Assembly (NCBI GenBank): GCA_016702505.1
Contig: JADJDU010000030.1
Coordinates: 434,001 to 498,000, forward strand
DNA length: 64,000 nucleotides
Source: Microthrixaceae bacterium
GTDB lineage: Bacteria > Actinomycetota > Acidimicrobiia > Acidimicrobiales > Iamiaceae
Direction of reading: 5' to 3'
In this document: piece by piece, positions 53,633 to 63,866 of the stretch
How the letters are laid out: every line of letters starts with the position of its first letter
How positions within the stretch are numbered: position 1 is the stretch's first letter
Program-made: the position numbers and the translations under genes
Notes under the pieces: model-generated
What the model was told of the DNA's origin: nothing
What the model saw: the letters and a program-made list of their open reading frames with translations, nothing else
Database searches by the model: none

Positions 53633-54561
53633 AGGCCCTCGGATCCCGCTCCAGCCTCGGAGGCATCGTGCTCCTCGGGGTATTCGCCACCGTGGCGGTG
53701 GCCGGCCACCTCCACGGGGACTCGCTGGCGCTGGTCGGTGAACCTCTCACCCCACCCAGTGCCACCCATCCCTTCGGGACCGACTTCTTAGGACGGGACC
53801 TGCTGGCCCGAACCGGCCGCGGTGCCACCACCTCTGCTCTGGTGGCCGGCGCCTCGGTCGGTCTGGCCACCCTCATCGCCACACCGATCGGGATGGTCAC
53901 CGGTTGGTTCAGCCATCGAGGCGCGGCCAAGGTCATGCGTTGGGCCGTCGAACTGTTGCAGGTCGTTCCCCCGTTCGTGCTGGTGGTGGTCCTGCTCGGC
54001 CTCACCTCTGCCCCCGATGCCACCGTGTTCGGCTCGAGGTTGTCGCCGCAGTGGAGGCTGATCATGAGCCTGGCCATCGGCTTCGTCCCCTACCTGACCC
54101 GTGTGATCCACGCGGCAACCGCGGCCGAGCGGAGTCGTGACCACATCGAAGGCCTTCGACTGCTCGGAGTTCCTCAACGAGAGGTGTTGGTCGGCGAGGT
54201 GATCCCCAACCTGGCCCCGGTGGTAGCCGTGCAGATGTTGCTGGCGCTCAGCCTTTCGGTGTTCGCCGAGGGAGGCCTCAGCTACCTGGGAATGGGAGTG
54301 CCGGCGCCGGCGCCCACCCTCGGAAACCTGATCGCAGAAGCCGGAACCCAACTCCTCGACGGCGCCTGGTGGTACGCCGTCATACCGGGGCTGGTGCTGG
54401 TGTGTGGCATAACCGGCATCAACCTGGCCGCGGACGCCGGTGCCGATCACATGGTGGGGCTCCGGGCCGCCACCGATGCCAGCGATCCCACCGATGAGTC
54501 CGACATGGCGCTACCCACAACGTCCCCCCTCGAGCCCATCCAACGGGAGGCCCTGACATGA
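53629..54561 (+). CDS. ABC transporter permease, DppC/OppC type
   Basis: A 310-residue partner permease. Typical blocks: HPFGTDFLGRDLLARTGRGA (the GTDxxGRD motif), VGLATLIATPIGMVTGWFSH, the EAA loop DHIEGLRLLGVPQREVLVGE and SVFAEGGLSYLGMGVPAPAP followed by TLGNLI. ATG 53629 overlaps the dppB-type stop (ATGA). The C-terminal ~35 residues are polar and cytoplasmic. Confidence 0.9.
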   Translation: MKALGSRSSLGGIVLLGVFATVAVAGHLHGDSLALVGEPLTPPSATHPFGTDFLGRDLLARTGRGATTSALVAGASVGLATLIATPIGMVTGWFSHRGAAKVMRWAVELLQVVPPFVLVVVLLGLTSAPDATVFGSRLSPQWRLIMSLAIGFVPYLTRVIHAATAAERSRDHIEGLRLLGVPQREVLVGEVIPNLAPVVAVQMLLALSLSVFAEGGLSYLGMGVPAPAPTLGNLIAEAGTQLLDGAWWYAVIPGLVLVCGITGINLAADAGADHMVGLRAATDASDPTDESDMALPTTSPLEPIQREALT

Positions 54562-56180
54562 CCACCACCTCGGGCCACACCCAGTCCTCAGATCGCCAGA
54601 CTTCCGCCCAAGAACAGGATCGAGCCCGGGCCATCGTCGACCGTCGCCGGTTCTTGGGGATGAGCTTCGGTGCCGTGCTCACGGGACCGGCACTGCAGGC
54701 GGCATGCGGCGGCTCGACCAAAGGCGACCGGGTCACAGACCGTCACCGCGACGGGATCCTGCGCATCGGCGTCGCCGGAGCCCCCGGAAACATCAACCCC
54801 CTCGACTCGGGCTCCGAGCTCACCCAATGGCCGGCCGAAGCGATCATGGAATCGCTCTACACCTACGACGAGGAGCTCAATTCGGTTCCCCTCCTTGCCG
54901 CGGGAGAGCCGGTGATAAGCGCCGATCGCCTCACCTGGACGATTCCGCTGCGCCAGGACGTCGAGTTCCACAACGGCGACGCCTTCAACGCCCACCACGT
55001 CGTGTCGACACTCGACCACCTGCTCGACTTGAGCTCGGGGAGCGAGTGGATCACTTACCTGATCGACTACGTGCAATGGTTCGAAGCCGCCGACGACCAC
55101 ACCGTCACCATCGGTCTGGCCAAGCCATACGGGCTCCTTCGATCCCACCTGACCAATCTGCCCATGGGTCACACCGACTTCGTCGCCCGACGCGATGCCA
55201 TGATGGGTACCGGCCCCTACCGCCTCACCGACCACAAGCCGGGCCAGAGCTACACGCTGACCCGCTACGACGGCTACCACGGTAGCGCCCCTTCGTTTGC
55301 GGGCGTCGAGTACAGCGTGTTCGTCGACGGTGGAACCCGGCTCCTCACCCTCCAACAGGGCCGGGTGGACCTGATCACGTCCCTACCCCACACCAACCTC
55401 AAGACGGTGGAACGAGATGAGGACCTGGTCCTGAGCCGGGCCGAGGCACCACTCGATGTGCTCACCTACGTGAACCTCCACGCCGAGCCGTTCTCCGACG
55501 AGAACTTCCGGCGGGCGGTGGCGGTGTCCATGGATCGAGCCGGCGTGAAGGACCGAGTGTTCGGAGGCCATGCCACCATCGGTCAAGGACCGATTGGACC
55601 GGCTCAGAAGGGGTGGGACCCCGACCTCGAGGTCTTCTCCGCCGAGGCCGACCTCGCCGAAGCCGAACGGCTTCTGGCCCGCGCCCGCACCGACCGCCTG
55701 GACTTCACCATCACCGTGGGTACCACCCAGGTCGGGCGAGACATCGCCACCGTCTTGGCCGCCGGTTGGAAGGAGCTGGGGCTCGACGTAACCATCGAAC
55801 AGTTGACCGGCGGCCCGTGGTCTTCTCGTTGGCTGGCCAACGAGTACGAGATGCTCATGAACATGTTCCAGAGCGGGTTCACATCGGGACCGGCGAACTA
55901 CATGACCCTCTCCCCCGCAGATTCCCGCAGCCTCCTGTCGTGCGGGTTCGAGGACCCCGAGGTCGACCAGTGGATCGACGTCATCTGGCAGACCGAGGAC
56001 GACGTCGAACGAACCGAGGCCCTAACCCGGCTCAACCAGCGTCTCGCCGAGGAAGCGGTGATGTTCCCGCCCGTGTACCCCGAGTTGCTCATGGCCCAGC
56101 GCCGGGAACTGTCACCGGTCGATCCGGACGGGCTGCGCATCAGTCGACTGAGGCCTCAACACCTCTCCTTTACGACGTGA
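54558..56180 (+). CDS. ABC transporter substrate-binding lipoprotein (SBP family 5)
   Basis: A 540-residue extracellular binding protein (DppA/OppA/NikA family). A twin-arginine region (VDRRRFLGMSFGAVLTGPAL) ends at the lipobox LQAAC, so it should be a Tat-exported lipoprotein. Family blocks: GAPGNINPLDSGSE, WPAEAIMESLYTYDEEL, WTIPLRQDVEFHNGDAFNAH, MMGTGPYRLTDHKPGQSY and DENFRRAVAVSMDRAGVKDR. Tat export implies folding before secretion, sometimes with a cofactor. It couples to the permease gene by ATGA. The ligand cannot be read from sequence. Confidence 0.9.
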   Translation: MTTTSGHTQSSDRQTSAQEQDRARAIVDRRRFLGMSFGAVLTGPALQAACGGSTKGDRVTDRHRDGILRIGVAGAPGNINPLDSGSELTQWPAEAIMESLYTYDEELNSVPLLAAGEPVISADRLTWTIPLRQDVEFHNGDAFNAHHVVSTLDHLLDLSSGSEWITYLIDYVQWFEAADDHTVTIGLAKPYGLLRSHLTNLPMGHTDFVARRDAMMGTGPYRLTDHKPGQSYTLTRYDGYHGSAPSFAGVEYSVFVDGGTRLLTLQQGRVDLITSLPHTNLKTVERDEDLVLSRAEAPLDVLTYVNLHAEPFSDENFRRAVAVSMDRAGVKDRVFGGHATIGQGPIGPAQKGWDPDLEVFSAEADLAEAERLLARARTDRLDFTITVGTTQVGRDIATVLAAGWKELGLDVTIEQLTGGPWSSRWLANEYEMLMNMFQSGFTSGPANYMTLSPADSRSLLSCGFEDPEVDQWIDVIWQTEDDVERTEALTRLNQRLAEEAVMFPPVYPELLMAQRRELSPVDPDGLRISRLRPQHLSFTT

Positions 56181-57940
56181 TGGCCGGTAGCGACCCGCTG
56201 CTCGTCGTGGCCGGCCTGACCGTCACCTACCCGGCACTCGATGGGCACCCAACCTCGAAAGCGGTGAACCGAGTTGGCTTCACCGTCGGACGCGGTGAAG
56301 TGGTCGGGCTGGTCGGCGCTTCTGGCTGTGGGAAATCGACGATCCTCCACGCCCTCGCTGGCCTCGGCGACCCCGGCACCACCGTTTCCGCAGACACCCT
56401 CGCGCTCGATGGCCAAGACCTCACCGCGCTCGACGGCCGAGGTTGGTTGAACCTACGGCGGGCCCACATCGGCCTGATACCGCAACAGCCCATGACCGCA
56501 CTGACGCCTACGGTCTCGGTGGGTAGTCAACTCGACTGGTACCTCGGTCCCGACGCCGTCCAGAGACATGCCGACGCCCTAGGCCAGATCGGTCTGGAGT
56601 CCGTGGTCCAACGCCCACAGGATCTCCCCGGTCGCTTCTCCGGTGGCCAGCTCCAGCGGCTTCTCATCGCCCTGAACACCTTGGGCAAACCGCGGTCCCT
56701 GCTGTTGGCCGACGAACCCACCAGCACCTTGGACGTGACCGTGCAAGCCACCATCTTGGACCACCTCCGCGAGCTGCGAGCAGAGACGAACGTCTCGATG
56801 GTGCTGGTCTCCCATGACCTCGCCGTCGTGGCCAACACCGTCGATCGGGTCGGCGTCATCCACCACGGAGAACTGGTCGAGATCGCCCCAGTGACCCAGA
56901 TCTTCGAGGAACCCACCCATGCCGTCACCAGGGCCCTGGTGGCGGCGGTCCCCCGTAGGGCCGCTACATCTCCGACGTCATCGGAAGCCAGCAGCCCACG
57001 GGCCGCTCGTCCAGATCATCAAGATCCTCAAGATCCTCCAGCTCCCCCCGCCCCACCCGTCACAGCCTCCGCCGCCGAGCCGATCCCGGCGCTGGAGGAG
57101 ACCCAACCGCACCCGAACCCGAACCCGGACCCGGCTCCGGCACTGGTCCTGGACCGGATCTACCACTACTACGGGTCCCAGGCACCGAGGACGAGGGCCC
57201 CCCACAACCGCCGATCCCGCGTCGGTACCGCCCACCATGTCGTCAGAGCGGTGGACGAGGTCAGCCTCACCATGTACTCGGGACAATCGGTGGCCGTGGT
57301 CGGAGAGTCAGGATCGGGTAAGTCGACACTGGCCGGCGTGATCGTCGGGTCCATCGAACCGACAGCAGGATCGGTGGCCCTGGACGGAACCGCCCTCGCC
57401 ATGTCGAGAACCCTCGATGAGCGCCGGGCCGTCCAACTGGTCCCCCAGAACGTGCGGACCGCGCTCAACCCTCGCCGCCGGGTCGGTCACGCCCTCCGTC
57501 AAGCCCAGCGCATCCATCTCATCGGCTCGGACCGTTCCGATCGAGATCGTCGCAGCCGCGAGATGCTCGAGGTCGTTCACCTGAACCCCGACCGCCTGGA
57601 TCGCAGACCGACCGAGCTCAGCGGTGGCGAGCTTGCTCGTGTCGTCCTGGCCCGTGCCCTACTGGTCCAGCCCCGGGTCCTGATCCTCGACGAGCCGACG
57701 GCCAGCCTTGACGCCAACGTCAAGGCCTCGGTAATCGACGTCTTGGACGAGATCCGCCGGGACCTCGGTCTGTCGATGTTGGTTATCACCCATGAGCTGG
57801 CAACGGCCCGGGCCTTGAGCGAGAGGGTGATGGTCCTCCACCGAGGCCAGGTGGTGGAGGCCGGACCTACAGCGACGGTCCTGTCGACACCCAGCCACGA
57901 CCACACCCGGTCGCTTCTGGCCTGTGAGCTGACTGCCTGA
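56180..57940 (+). CDS. fused double ABC ATPase, DppD-DppF type
   Basis: A 586-residue protein with two complete ATPase domains in one chain. Domain 1: Walker A GASGCGKST, signature RFSGGQLQRL, Walker B LLLADEPTSTLD. Domain 2: Walker A GESGSGKST, signature ELSGGELARV, Walker B LILDEPTASLD. They are joined by a Pro/Asn/Asp-rich linker (PQDPPAPPAPP, HPNPNPDPAPA). One chain can therefore power the two permeases. ATG 56180 shares its A with the previous stop; GTG 56177 is an alternative start. Confidence 0.9.
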   Translation: MAGSDPLLVVAGLTVTYPALDGHPTSKAVNRVGFTVGRGEVVGLVGASGCGKSTILHALAGLGDPGTTVSADTLALDGQDLTALDGRGWLNLRRAHIGLIPQQPMTALTPTVSVGSQLDWYLGPDAVQRHADALGQIGLESVVQRPQDLPGRFSGGQLQRLLIALNTLGKPRSLLLADEPTSTLDVTVQATILDHLRELRAETNVSMVLVSHDLAVVANTVDRVGVIHHGELVEIAPVTQIFEEPTHAVTRALVAAVPRRAATSPTSSEASSPRAARPDHQDPQDPPAPPAPPVTASAAEPIPALEETQPHPNPNPDPAPALVLDRIYHYYGSQAPRTRAPHNRRSRVGTAHHVVRAVDEVSLTMYSGQSVAVVGESGSGKSTLAGVIVGSIEPTAGSVALDGTALAMSRTLDERRAVQLVPQNVRTALNPRRRVGHALRQAQRIHLIGSDRSDRDRRSREMLEVVHLNPDRLDRRPTELSGGELARVVLARALLVQPRVLILDEPTASLDANVKASVIDVLDEIRRDLGLSMLVITHELATARALSERVMVLHRGQVVEAGPTATVLSTPSHDHTRSLLACELTA

Positions 57941-57952
57941 TCGACCTCTGGT

Positions 57953-59338
57953 TCACAGAGCCAGGCGGGTCAGCACATGCTCGACGACGCTGTCGATCGG
58001 AACCCGTTCCTGAGCCATCGAATCCCGGTCGCGCACCGTCACCGCACCGTCCTCGATCGAATCGAAGTCGTAGGTGATGCACAACGGCGTACCCAGCTCG
58101 TCCTGGCGGCGGTAGCGCTTGCCGATGTTCTGCGTCTCGTCGTAGTCGCACATGACGTGGGACTGGAGTCGGGCCAGCAAATCCTCGGCCGGCCCGGTCA
58201 GCTCAGGCTTACGCGACAGTGGGAGCACAGCCACCTTGTAGGGAGCGAGACGAGGATGAAGCCGCAGCACGGTGCGGGTCTCACCCCGTACCTCCTCTTC
58301 GTCATATGCGGCCATTAGGAACGCCATCATCGTGCGGGTGGCCCCGGCCGCAGGCTCGATCACGTGCGGGGTGTAGCGCGAGTTGGTGGCGGGGTCGAAG
58401 TAGTCGAGCCGTTCGCCCGAGCGGGTGGCGTGGGGGGTGAGGTCGTAGTCACCCCGGTTGGCGATGCCCTCGAGCTCGTCCCAGCCCCACGGGAAGAGGA
58501 ACTCCACATCCGCGGTGCCCGACGAGTAGTGGCTGAGCTCATCGGGGTCGTGGTCACGAAGGCGCAGGTGTGTGGCCGGCATGCCGAGGTCGAGATACCA
58601 CTGGAACCGCTCGTTGCGCCAGTACTGGTACCAATCCTGGGCCTCGTCGGGCGGGACGAAGAACTCCATCTCCATCTGTTCGAACTCACGGGTGCGGAAC
58701 ACGAAGTTGCCGGGCGTGATCTCGTTACGGAACGACTTGCCGATCTGGGCGATGCCGAACGGGGGCTTCTTGCGGCTGGACTGCAACACGTTGGCGAAGT
58801 TCACGAACATGCCCTGGGCGGTCTCGGGTCGCAGGTACACCTCGTGGCCCTTGCCCTCCACCGGCCCGGCGTGGGTCTTGAACATCAGGTTGAACTGGCG
58901 GGCCTCGGTGAAGGTGCCACGTTTCCCGCAATTGGGGCACAGGTCAGGGTCCTCGAGTTTGTCGAGACGGAACCGTTCCTTGCACTCCTTGCAGTCGACC
59001 AGGGGGTCGGTGAAGTTGGCCAGGTGACCCGATGCTTCCCACACCGCCGGCGGCGAGAGGATGGCAGCATCGAGGCCCACCACGTCGTGGCGCATCTGCA
59101 CCATCGAGCGCCACCAGGCATCTTTCACGTTGCGCAGGAGCAGCACGCCGATCGGGCCGTAGTCATAGGTGGAACGGAACCCGCCGTAGATCTCCGCCGA
59201 GGGGAACACGAAGCCCCGACGCTTGGTGAGGCTCACGATCCGATCGAACAAGGCCGGATCGGCGGAAACCCCCGAGGTGTCCCCGGCGGCGGGCACGGCC
59301 TTCGATTCAGCTGAGGAGTCGGGAGTTGGCTCGGACAT
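57953..59338 (-). CDS. glyS: glycyl-tRNA synthetase, dimeric class II type
   Basis: A 461-residue alpha2-type GlyRS that charges tRNA-Gly. Start of the catalytic core: RRGFVFPSAEIYGGFRSTYD and YGPIGVLLLRNVKDAWW. Zinc site: CKECKERFRLDKLEDPDLCP with NCGK. Class II motif 2: GIAQIGKSFRNEITPGNFVF and RTREFEQMEMEFFVPP. Motif 3 region: HVIEPAAGATRTMMAFLMAA. The anticodon-binding domain ends SVVEHVLTRLAL. ATG 59338 starts an unstructured ~25-residue leader; longer frames are unlikely. Convergent with the ABC transporter. Confidence 0.95.
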   Translation of the reverse strand: MSEPTPDSSAESKAVPAAGDTSGVSADPALFDRIVSLTKRRGFVFPSAEIYGGFRSTYDYGPIGVLLLRNVKDAWWRSMVQMRHDVVGLDAAILSPPAVWEASGHLANFTDPLVDCKECKERFRLDKLEDPDLCPNCGKRGTFTEARQFNLMFKTHAGPVEGKGHEVYLRPETAQGMFVNFANVLQSSRKKPPFGIAQIGKSFRNEITPGNFVFRTREFEQMEMEFFVPPDEAQDWYQYWRNERFQWYLDLGMPATHLRLRDHDPDELSHYSSGTADVEFLFPWGWDELEGIANRGDYDLTPHATRSGERLDYFDPATNSRYTPHVIEPAAGATRTMMAFLMAAYDEEEVRGETRTVLRLHPRLAPYKVAVLPLSRKPELTGPAEDLLARLQSHVMCDYDETQNIGKRYRRQDELGTPLCITYDFDSIEDGAVTVRDRDSMAQERVPIDSVVEHVLTRLAL

Positions 59339-59474
59339 GTTCGGGATCCTACGGGGCCTCAGATGCCGCCCTGAACCCGGTAAATCCTCCGCACCTCCGT
59401 GGTCGCCACCAAGTCCAACCGGAGACCTCGCCGCCACCGGCAGGGCCCACGCTCTAACGTCAACGACCGTGAGC

Positions 59475-60368
59475 ATGTACGGCACCCCCACGCCCAACTA
59501 CGGCGCCCCATCGGACCCAACTGCAGTGGTCGGGGTTCGGATCGGCGCCTGGATCATCGACCTCATCATCTATCTGGGCCTCGTGTTCGCCTTCACCGCG
59601 GCCACGGGCGGGGTTGAGGCCATCGCCTACAGCGACCTCACCTGGTCCGAGGCCCACTCGCTGTGTGACCGGTGGGAGGAAGCCAACGAGGGCTTCTGCT
59701 TCGTGAACCAAGACGCCACCAGTGGATCCGAGACCTTCGGTGAGACCAACTACACCGCGCAGACCATCGAGGGCGGGTCGGCCGGCCTGTTGTTCTGGAC
59801 CGGTCACCTCGTCGCCTACGCCGTCATCCAAGGCCTCACCGGGGGCAGCCTCGGAAAGCTTGCGGTGGGTCTGCGGGTCGTAGACCAGAGCGGCCAGGTG
59901 ATCGGCATCGGTCGCTCGCTGGCCCGCACGTTCGCCTGGCTGATCGACGCCCTGACCTGTGGCCTTCCGGTGATCGGTGGCGTCGCCATGGTCAGCACCA
60001 AGGGCCACCGTCGAGTGGGCGACATGATCGCTGGTACCTACGTGGTCAAGAAGGCATCGGTGGGAATGCCGATCAACACGTCGGTCCCCGTCGCCACTCC
60101 GTCAGCCGGTTGGGGCGCTCCCCCGACCCCAGGTTGGCCACCGGCCGGACCGGGCTCGACACCGATGCCGGGTGCAGGCGGAAGCTCGTGGTCACCGGCG
60201 GGGCCCACCTCGGGTAGCCCGTTCGCTACGACGCCTCCGGCGTCGCCCTCCGGCGACGGCCCGACCTGGGACCCGGCCCGCAACACCTACATCCAATACG
60301 ACCGTGATCTAGGGGCGTGGCTCCAATGGGATGACGGCACCCAAACCTGGGGACCGATCAGCCAGTAG
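59475..60368 (+). CDS. RDD family membrane protein
   Basis: A 297-residue protein. The RDD domain has the conserved Arg and Asp in VGVRIGAWIIDLIIYLGLVF, TGGSLGKLAVGLRVVDQSGQ, GRSLARTFAWLIDALTCGLP and GHRRVGDMIAGTYVVKK, with three or four helices. The C-terminal ~90 residues are a Pro/Gly/Ser-rich cytoplasmic tail ending in a Trp-rich motif (PARNTYIQYDRDLGAWLQWD). RDD proteins are implicated in ion or small-molecule transport; no specific role is clear. ATG 59475 is chosen; GTG 59469 is two codons earlier. Confidence 0.82.
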   Translation: MYGTPTPNYGAPSDPTAVVGVRIGAWIIDLIIYLGLVFAFTAATGGVEAIAYSDLTWSEAHSLCDRWEEANEGFCFVNQDATSGSETFGETNYTAQTIEGGSAGLLFWTGHLVAYAVIQGLTGGSLGKLAVGLRVVDQSGQVIGIGRSLARTFAWLIDALTCGLPVIGGVAMVSTKGHRRVGDMIAGTYVVKKASVGMPINTSVPVATPSAGWGAPPTPGWPPAGPGSTPMPGAGGSSWSPAGPTSGSPFATTPPASPSGDGPTWDPARNTYIQYDRDLGAWLQWDDGTQTWGPISQ

Positions 60369-60450
60369 CTCAGGACGCGATCCACCGATCGAAAATGGTT
60401 CGCGCTCGAGTCTTTCCGCCGAAAGGCTCTGCCTTCGACGGAATGCAGGC

Positions 60451-61161
60451 TCAGTCCAATGCACCCACCGAACGCAGCCTCCGTTCCAGATGGTGCTCGA
60501 CCACCCGGGTGGCCAGGTTCTCCACCTCTCTGGTAGCCGATGACTCAGGGCTGTCGAGGGCCTGGGCCAGCCGTCCACCCAGGATCTGACGCATCAGTTC
60601 CACTGCGTCGGCCGACACCCGGGTCCCCCGCCGATGCTCCGGGCACAACAGCCCGCCCTCCACCGGGTCGAACGCCACCAGGTCGGCATCCTCGTCACAC
60701 AACACGCACGTCTCCACCACCGGACGGAAACCTTCAAGGGCCAACAGCTTCCAATGGAAGCCCGCCACCACCAACGGACTGTTGCGGGCCGCCAACGAAC
60801 GCAGCGCTCCCAGCAGCATCCGGTACAGGTCGGGGTTGGGTTCTCGTTCCATGGCCACCTGGTCGACGGTCTCGAGCATGGTGGCAGCCCGGCCCAGGCG
60901 ATCCAGGTCATCGCGAATGGAACGGAAGTGGTCAACCGACTCGGCCTGGGTGACGATGTCCAGCTCCCGCCCCTCATAGAGCTGGAGGGCGACGTGACTG
61001 GTGGGTTCGAGGCGAGCCCCGAACTTGGAGCGAGTCTTGCGGACGCCCTTGGCCACCGCCCGGACCTTGCCGTGTCGTTCGGTGATGAACGACACGATCC
61101 GATCGGCCTCACCCAGCTTGTAGGTGCGAAGCACGATCCCGTGATCGCGGTAGAGCGTCAC
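60451..61161 (-). CDS. recO: DNA repair protein RecO
   Basis: A 236-residue recombination mediator that anneals DNA and loads RecA with RecF/RecR. The N-terminal OB fold is recognisable (LYRDHGIVLRTYKLGEADRI, VRAVAKGVRKTRSKFGARLE), followed by the helical part and the zinc knuckle CVLCDEDADLVAFDPVEGGL with LCPEHRRG. GTG 61161 matches the conserved start. It lies in the usual actinobacterial neighbourhood (uppS, glyS, era) and follows uppS by 14 bp. Confidence 0.93.
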   Translation of the reverse strand: MTLYRDHGIVLRTYKLGEADRIVSFITERHGKVRAVAKGVRKTRSKFGARLEPTSHVALQLYEGRELDIVTQAESVDHFRSIRDDLDRLGRAATMLETVDQVAMEREPNPDLYRMLLGALRSLAARNSPLVVAGFHWKLLALEGFRPVVETCVLCDEDADLVAFDPVEGGLLCPEHRRGTRVSADAVELMRQILGGRLAQALDSPESSATREVENLATRVVEHHLERRLRSVGALD

Positions 61162-61175
61162 CGGATCGTCCCGGC

Positions 61176-61889
61176 TCAGATCCCGCCGAAGCGGCGTTCG
61201 CGGGCCTGGTACTCCCGGATGGCATCGACCAGGTGCTCGGTGCGGAAATCTGGCCACAGCGTCTCGGTGAACACCAGCTCGCTGTAGGCCAACTGCCACA
61301 GCAAGTAGTTGGAGGTCCGCGATTCACCCGAGGTACGAACCATCAGCTCCGGGTCGGGCATCTCCGGGTCATAGAGGTGGGATCGGATCAGCTTCTCGTC
61401 GACCTTGTCGGGCTTGACCCCGTCGGCCACGATCTGGCGGACGGCATCGACCAGTTCGGCCCGACCCCCGTAGTTGAAGGCGATGGTGAAGGTGAGCCCG
61501 GTGTTGGACCGGGTCAGGTCGGTGGCCCACTCGATCCGCTTGAGAACACCGCGCGGCACCCGCCAGTCCCGCCGACCGATGAAACGGATGCGTACGTTGC
61601 GTTGGTTGAGACGTTCGGCGTGGCGTTCCAAGATGCCCTTGTTGAACCCCATAAGGAAACGCACCTCATCGGGCGGTAGTTTCCAGTTCTCGGTGGAGAA
61701 CGCGTACACGGTGAACCAGTCGAGCCCCAGGTCGATGGCCCCGTCCACGGCATCGAAAAGGGCCTCTTCCCCGGCGGCATGCCCGTCGGTTCGCTTGAGG
61801 CCACGACGCGTCGCCCACCGCCCGTTTCCGTCCATCACCACAGCCACATGGCGGGGGATCCGGTTTGGGTCAATGCCGGTGAGGTCCAC
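61176..61889 (-). CDS. uppS: isoprenyl (undecaprenyl) diphosphate synthase
   Basis: A 237-residue cis-prenyltransferase that makes the long polyprenyl diphosphate carrier of cell-wall synthesis. Motifs: PRHVAVVMDGNGRWATRRGL (catalytic Asp and P-loop-like Gly/Arg), TVYAFSTENWKLPPDEVRFL, TFTIAFNYGGRAELVDAVRQ and LMVRTSGESRTSNYLLWQLA, YSELVFTETLWPDF. Start at GTG 61889; normal length. Divergent from the DinG gene with a ~58-bp gap. Confidence 0.95.
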   Translation of the reverse strand: MDLTGIDPNRIPRHVAVVMDGNGRWATRRGLKRTDGHAAGEEALFDAVDGAIDLGLDWFTVYAFSTENWKLPPDEVRFLMGFNKGILERHAERLNQRNVRIRFIGRRDWRVPRGVLKRIEWATDLTRSNTGLTFTIAFNYGGRAELVDAVRQIVADGVKPDKVDEKLIRSHLYDPEMPDPELMVRTSGESRTSNYLLWQLAYSELVFTETLWPDFRTEHLVDAIREYQARERRFGGI

Positions 61890-61947
61890 GACCGCCCAAT
61901 CTACCGGTCCCCCGACGGTGCTCCGGTGCACGGCTACCCTCGCCCGA

Positions 61948-63866
61948 ATGCCATCCGCCCAGCGAACCGTGGCCGCGCTGGCCCGGTTGGCCGGAGCTTC
62001 CAGCGGTGGTGAACGCCGTGTCCCCCAAGAGCAGATGACCACCGCCGTGGCCGAAGCCATCAACGGTCAACGCCACCTGCTGGCCCAGGCCGGGACCGGG
62101 ACCGGCAAGAGCTGGGCCTACCTGGTACCCGCCATCCTGTCGGGTCGACGCACGGTGGTGGCAACCGCCACCAAGGCGCTCCAGGACCAGCTCGCCACCA
62201 AGGATCTCCCGTTCCTGAGCGAGCACCTGGGACACCCATTCGAGTTCTCGGTGCTCAAAGGCCGGTCCAACTACGTGTGTCGTCAGCGGCTCCACGAGAT
62301 CGACTCCAGTGGCCAGCTCGCGCTAGATGGCCTGGCCCAGCGAGCATCCCCCACCGAGATCACCGCGCTGGCCGACTGGGCCGAGGGTTCGGCCACCGGG
62401 GACCGAGCCGAGCTGGCCACCGAACCGTCGGGTCCGGCGTGGGCCGCGGTGAGCGTGTCAGCGCAAGAGTGCCCCGGCGCCCGGCGCTGCCCGATGGGTG
62501 AAACGTGCTTCGCGGAGGCCGCCCGGCGTCGAGCCGGCGAGGTCGATGTGGTCGTGGTCAACCAGCACCTCCTCGGCCTGGACCTGGCCACGGGAGGCTC
62601 GGTGCTTCCCGAACACCAACTGGTGATCGTGGACGAGGCCCACCAACTCGAAGATGTGGTCTCTGACACCTGTGGATTCGAACTGTCGGCGGGACGGTTC
62701 CACAATCTGGCCCGCTCGGTCCGGGCCATCCTGGATGACCCCTCGACCGTGGACGATGTGGAGACCTCCGCCACGCTGCTGACCGCGGTGCTCGAACCCC
62801 ACGTCGATCGCCGGATACGCGGCGCGCTCGATGCCGACCTCGCTGATGCTCTGGCCCTGGTTCGGGCCCGACTGGACCGGGTGGCCGCTGCCCTACGCAA
62901 GGTCCCCGACGACGGCCCCGACGACACCGTTGCCCGCAAGACCCGGGCCGTGCAGATCACCGGCCACCTCCAAGCCGACGTGACCGCCGCGGCCGAGACC
63001 AGGGAGGGGACCGTCACCTGGGTCGAGGGGCCCGCCGCCAACGCCCGCATGCGGGTGGCTCCGATCGATGTGGCCGAGGTGCTGCGCACCGGCCTGTGGG
63101 GTGAGACGACCGTGGTCCTCACCAGCGCCACACTGCCCGCTGCCATGGCCACTTCGCTCGGGTTGGGCACCGACGACCACGACCAGGTCGATGTCGGAAG
63201 CCCCTTCGACTACGCCGGCCACGGACTCCTCTACTGCGCTGCCCACCTACCCGATCCGAGACAGCCTGGCTTCGACCCCGCCGTCCACGACGAGCTCGAA
63301 GCACTGATCAACGCGGCCGGTGGCCGTACCCTCGCCCTGTTCACCTCATATCGAGCCATGGATGCAGCGGTCGAGGCCTTGCGTCCACGGTTGGCGACCC
63401 CGGTACTGAGCCAGCGGGACATGCCCAAACCAGCACTGTGTCGGCCTTCAGCACCCAGGAGGAGGCCAGCCTGTTCGCCACCTTGGGGTTCTGGCAGGGG
63501 GTAGACGTACCGGGTAGGACCCTGTCGCTGGTCACAATCGACCGGCTCCCCTTTCCGCGCCCCGACGAACCACTTCTCCAGGCTCGCCGCGAACTGGCAC
63601 GGGCCGACGCCTTCCGCACCATCGACCTGCCTCGGACGGCCACGATGCTGGCCCAGGGGGCGGGGCGACTGATCCGCACCGCCGCCGACATGGGTGTGGT
63701 GGCAGTGTTCGACCCTCGGTTGGCCACCGCTCGCCGCTACCGCTGGGAGCTGATCAACGCCCTTCCCCCCTACCCCCGCACCCGGGACCGGGCCGAAGCC
63801 GAGCAGTTCTTGCGCCGGGTCACCAGTGACGAGGGCGATTCCCGCGGCTACCGGGCCGATCAGTAG
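61948..63866 (+). CDS. dinG: DinG-type ATP-dependent helicase, frameshifted
   Basis: An XPD/DinG superfamily 2 helicase with a probable 4Fe-4S domain. Walker A is LLAQAGTGTGKSWAYLVPAI; cluster cysteines are in RSNYVCRQRL and AQECPGARRCPMGETCF; DEAH box in VIVDEAHQLEDVVSDTCGFE; later TTVVLTSATLPAA. After MPKPAL at about 63437 the frame breaks, and motif V/VI (ATLGFWQGVDVPGRTLSLVT, LAQGAGRLIRTAADMGVVAV) continues in another frame. One missing G restores SAFSTQEEASL. A sequence error is likely. ATG 61948 starts the domain. Confidence 0.9.
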
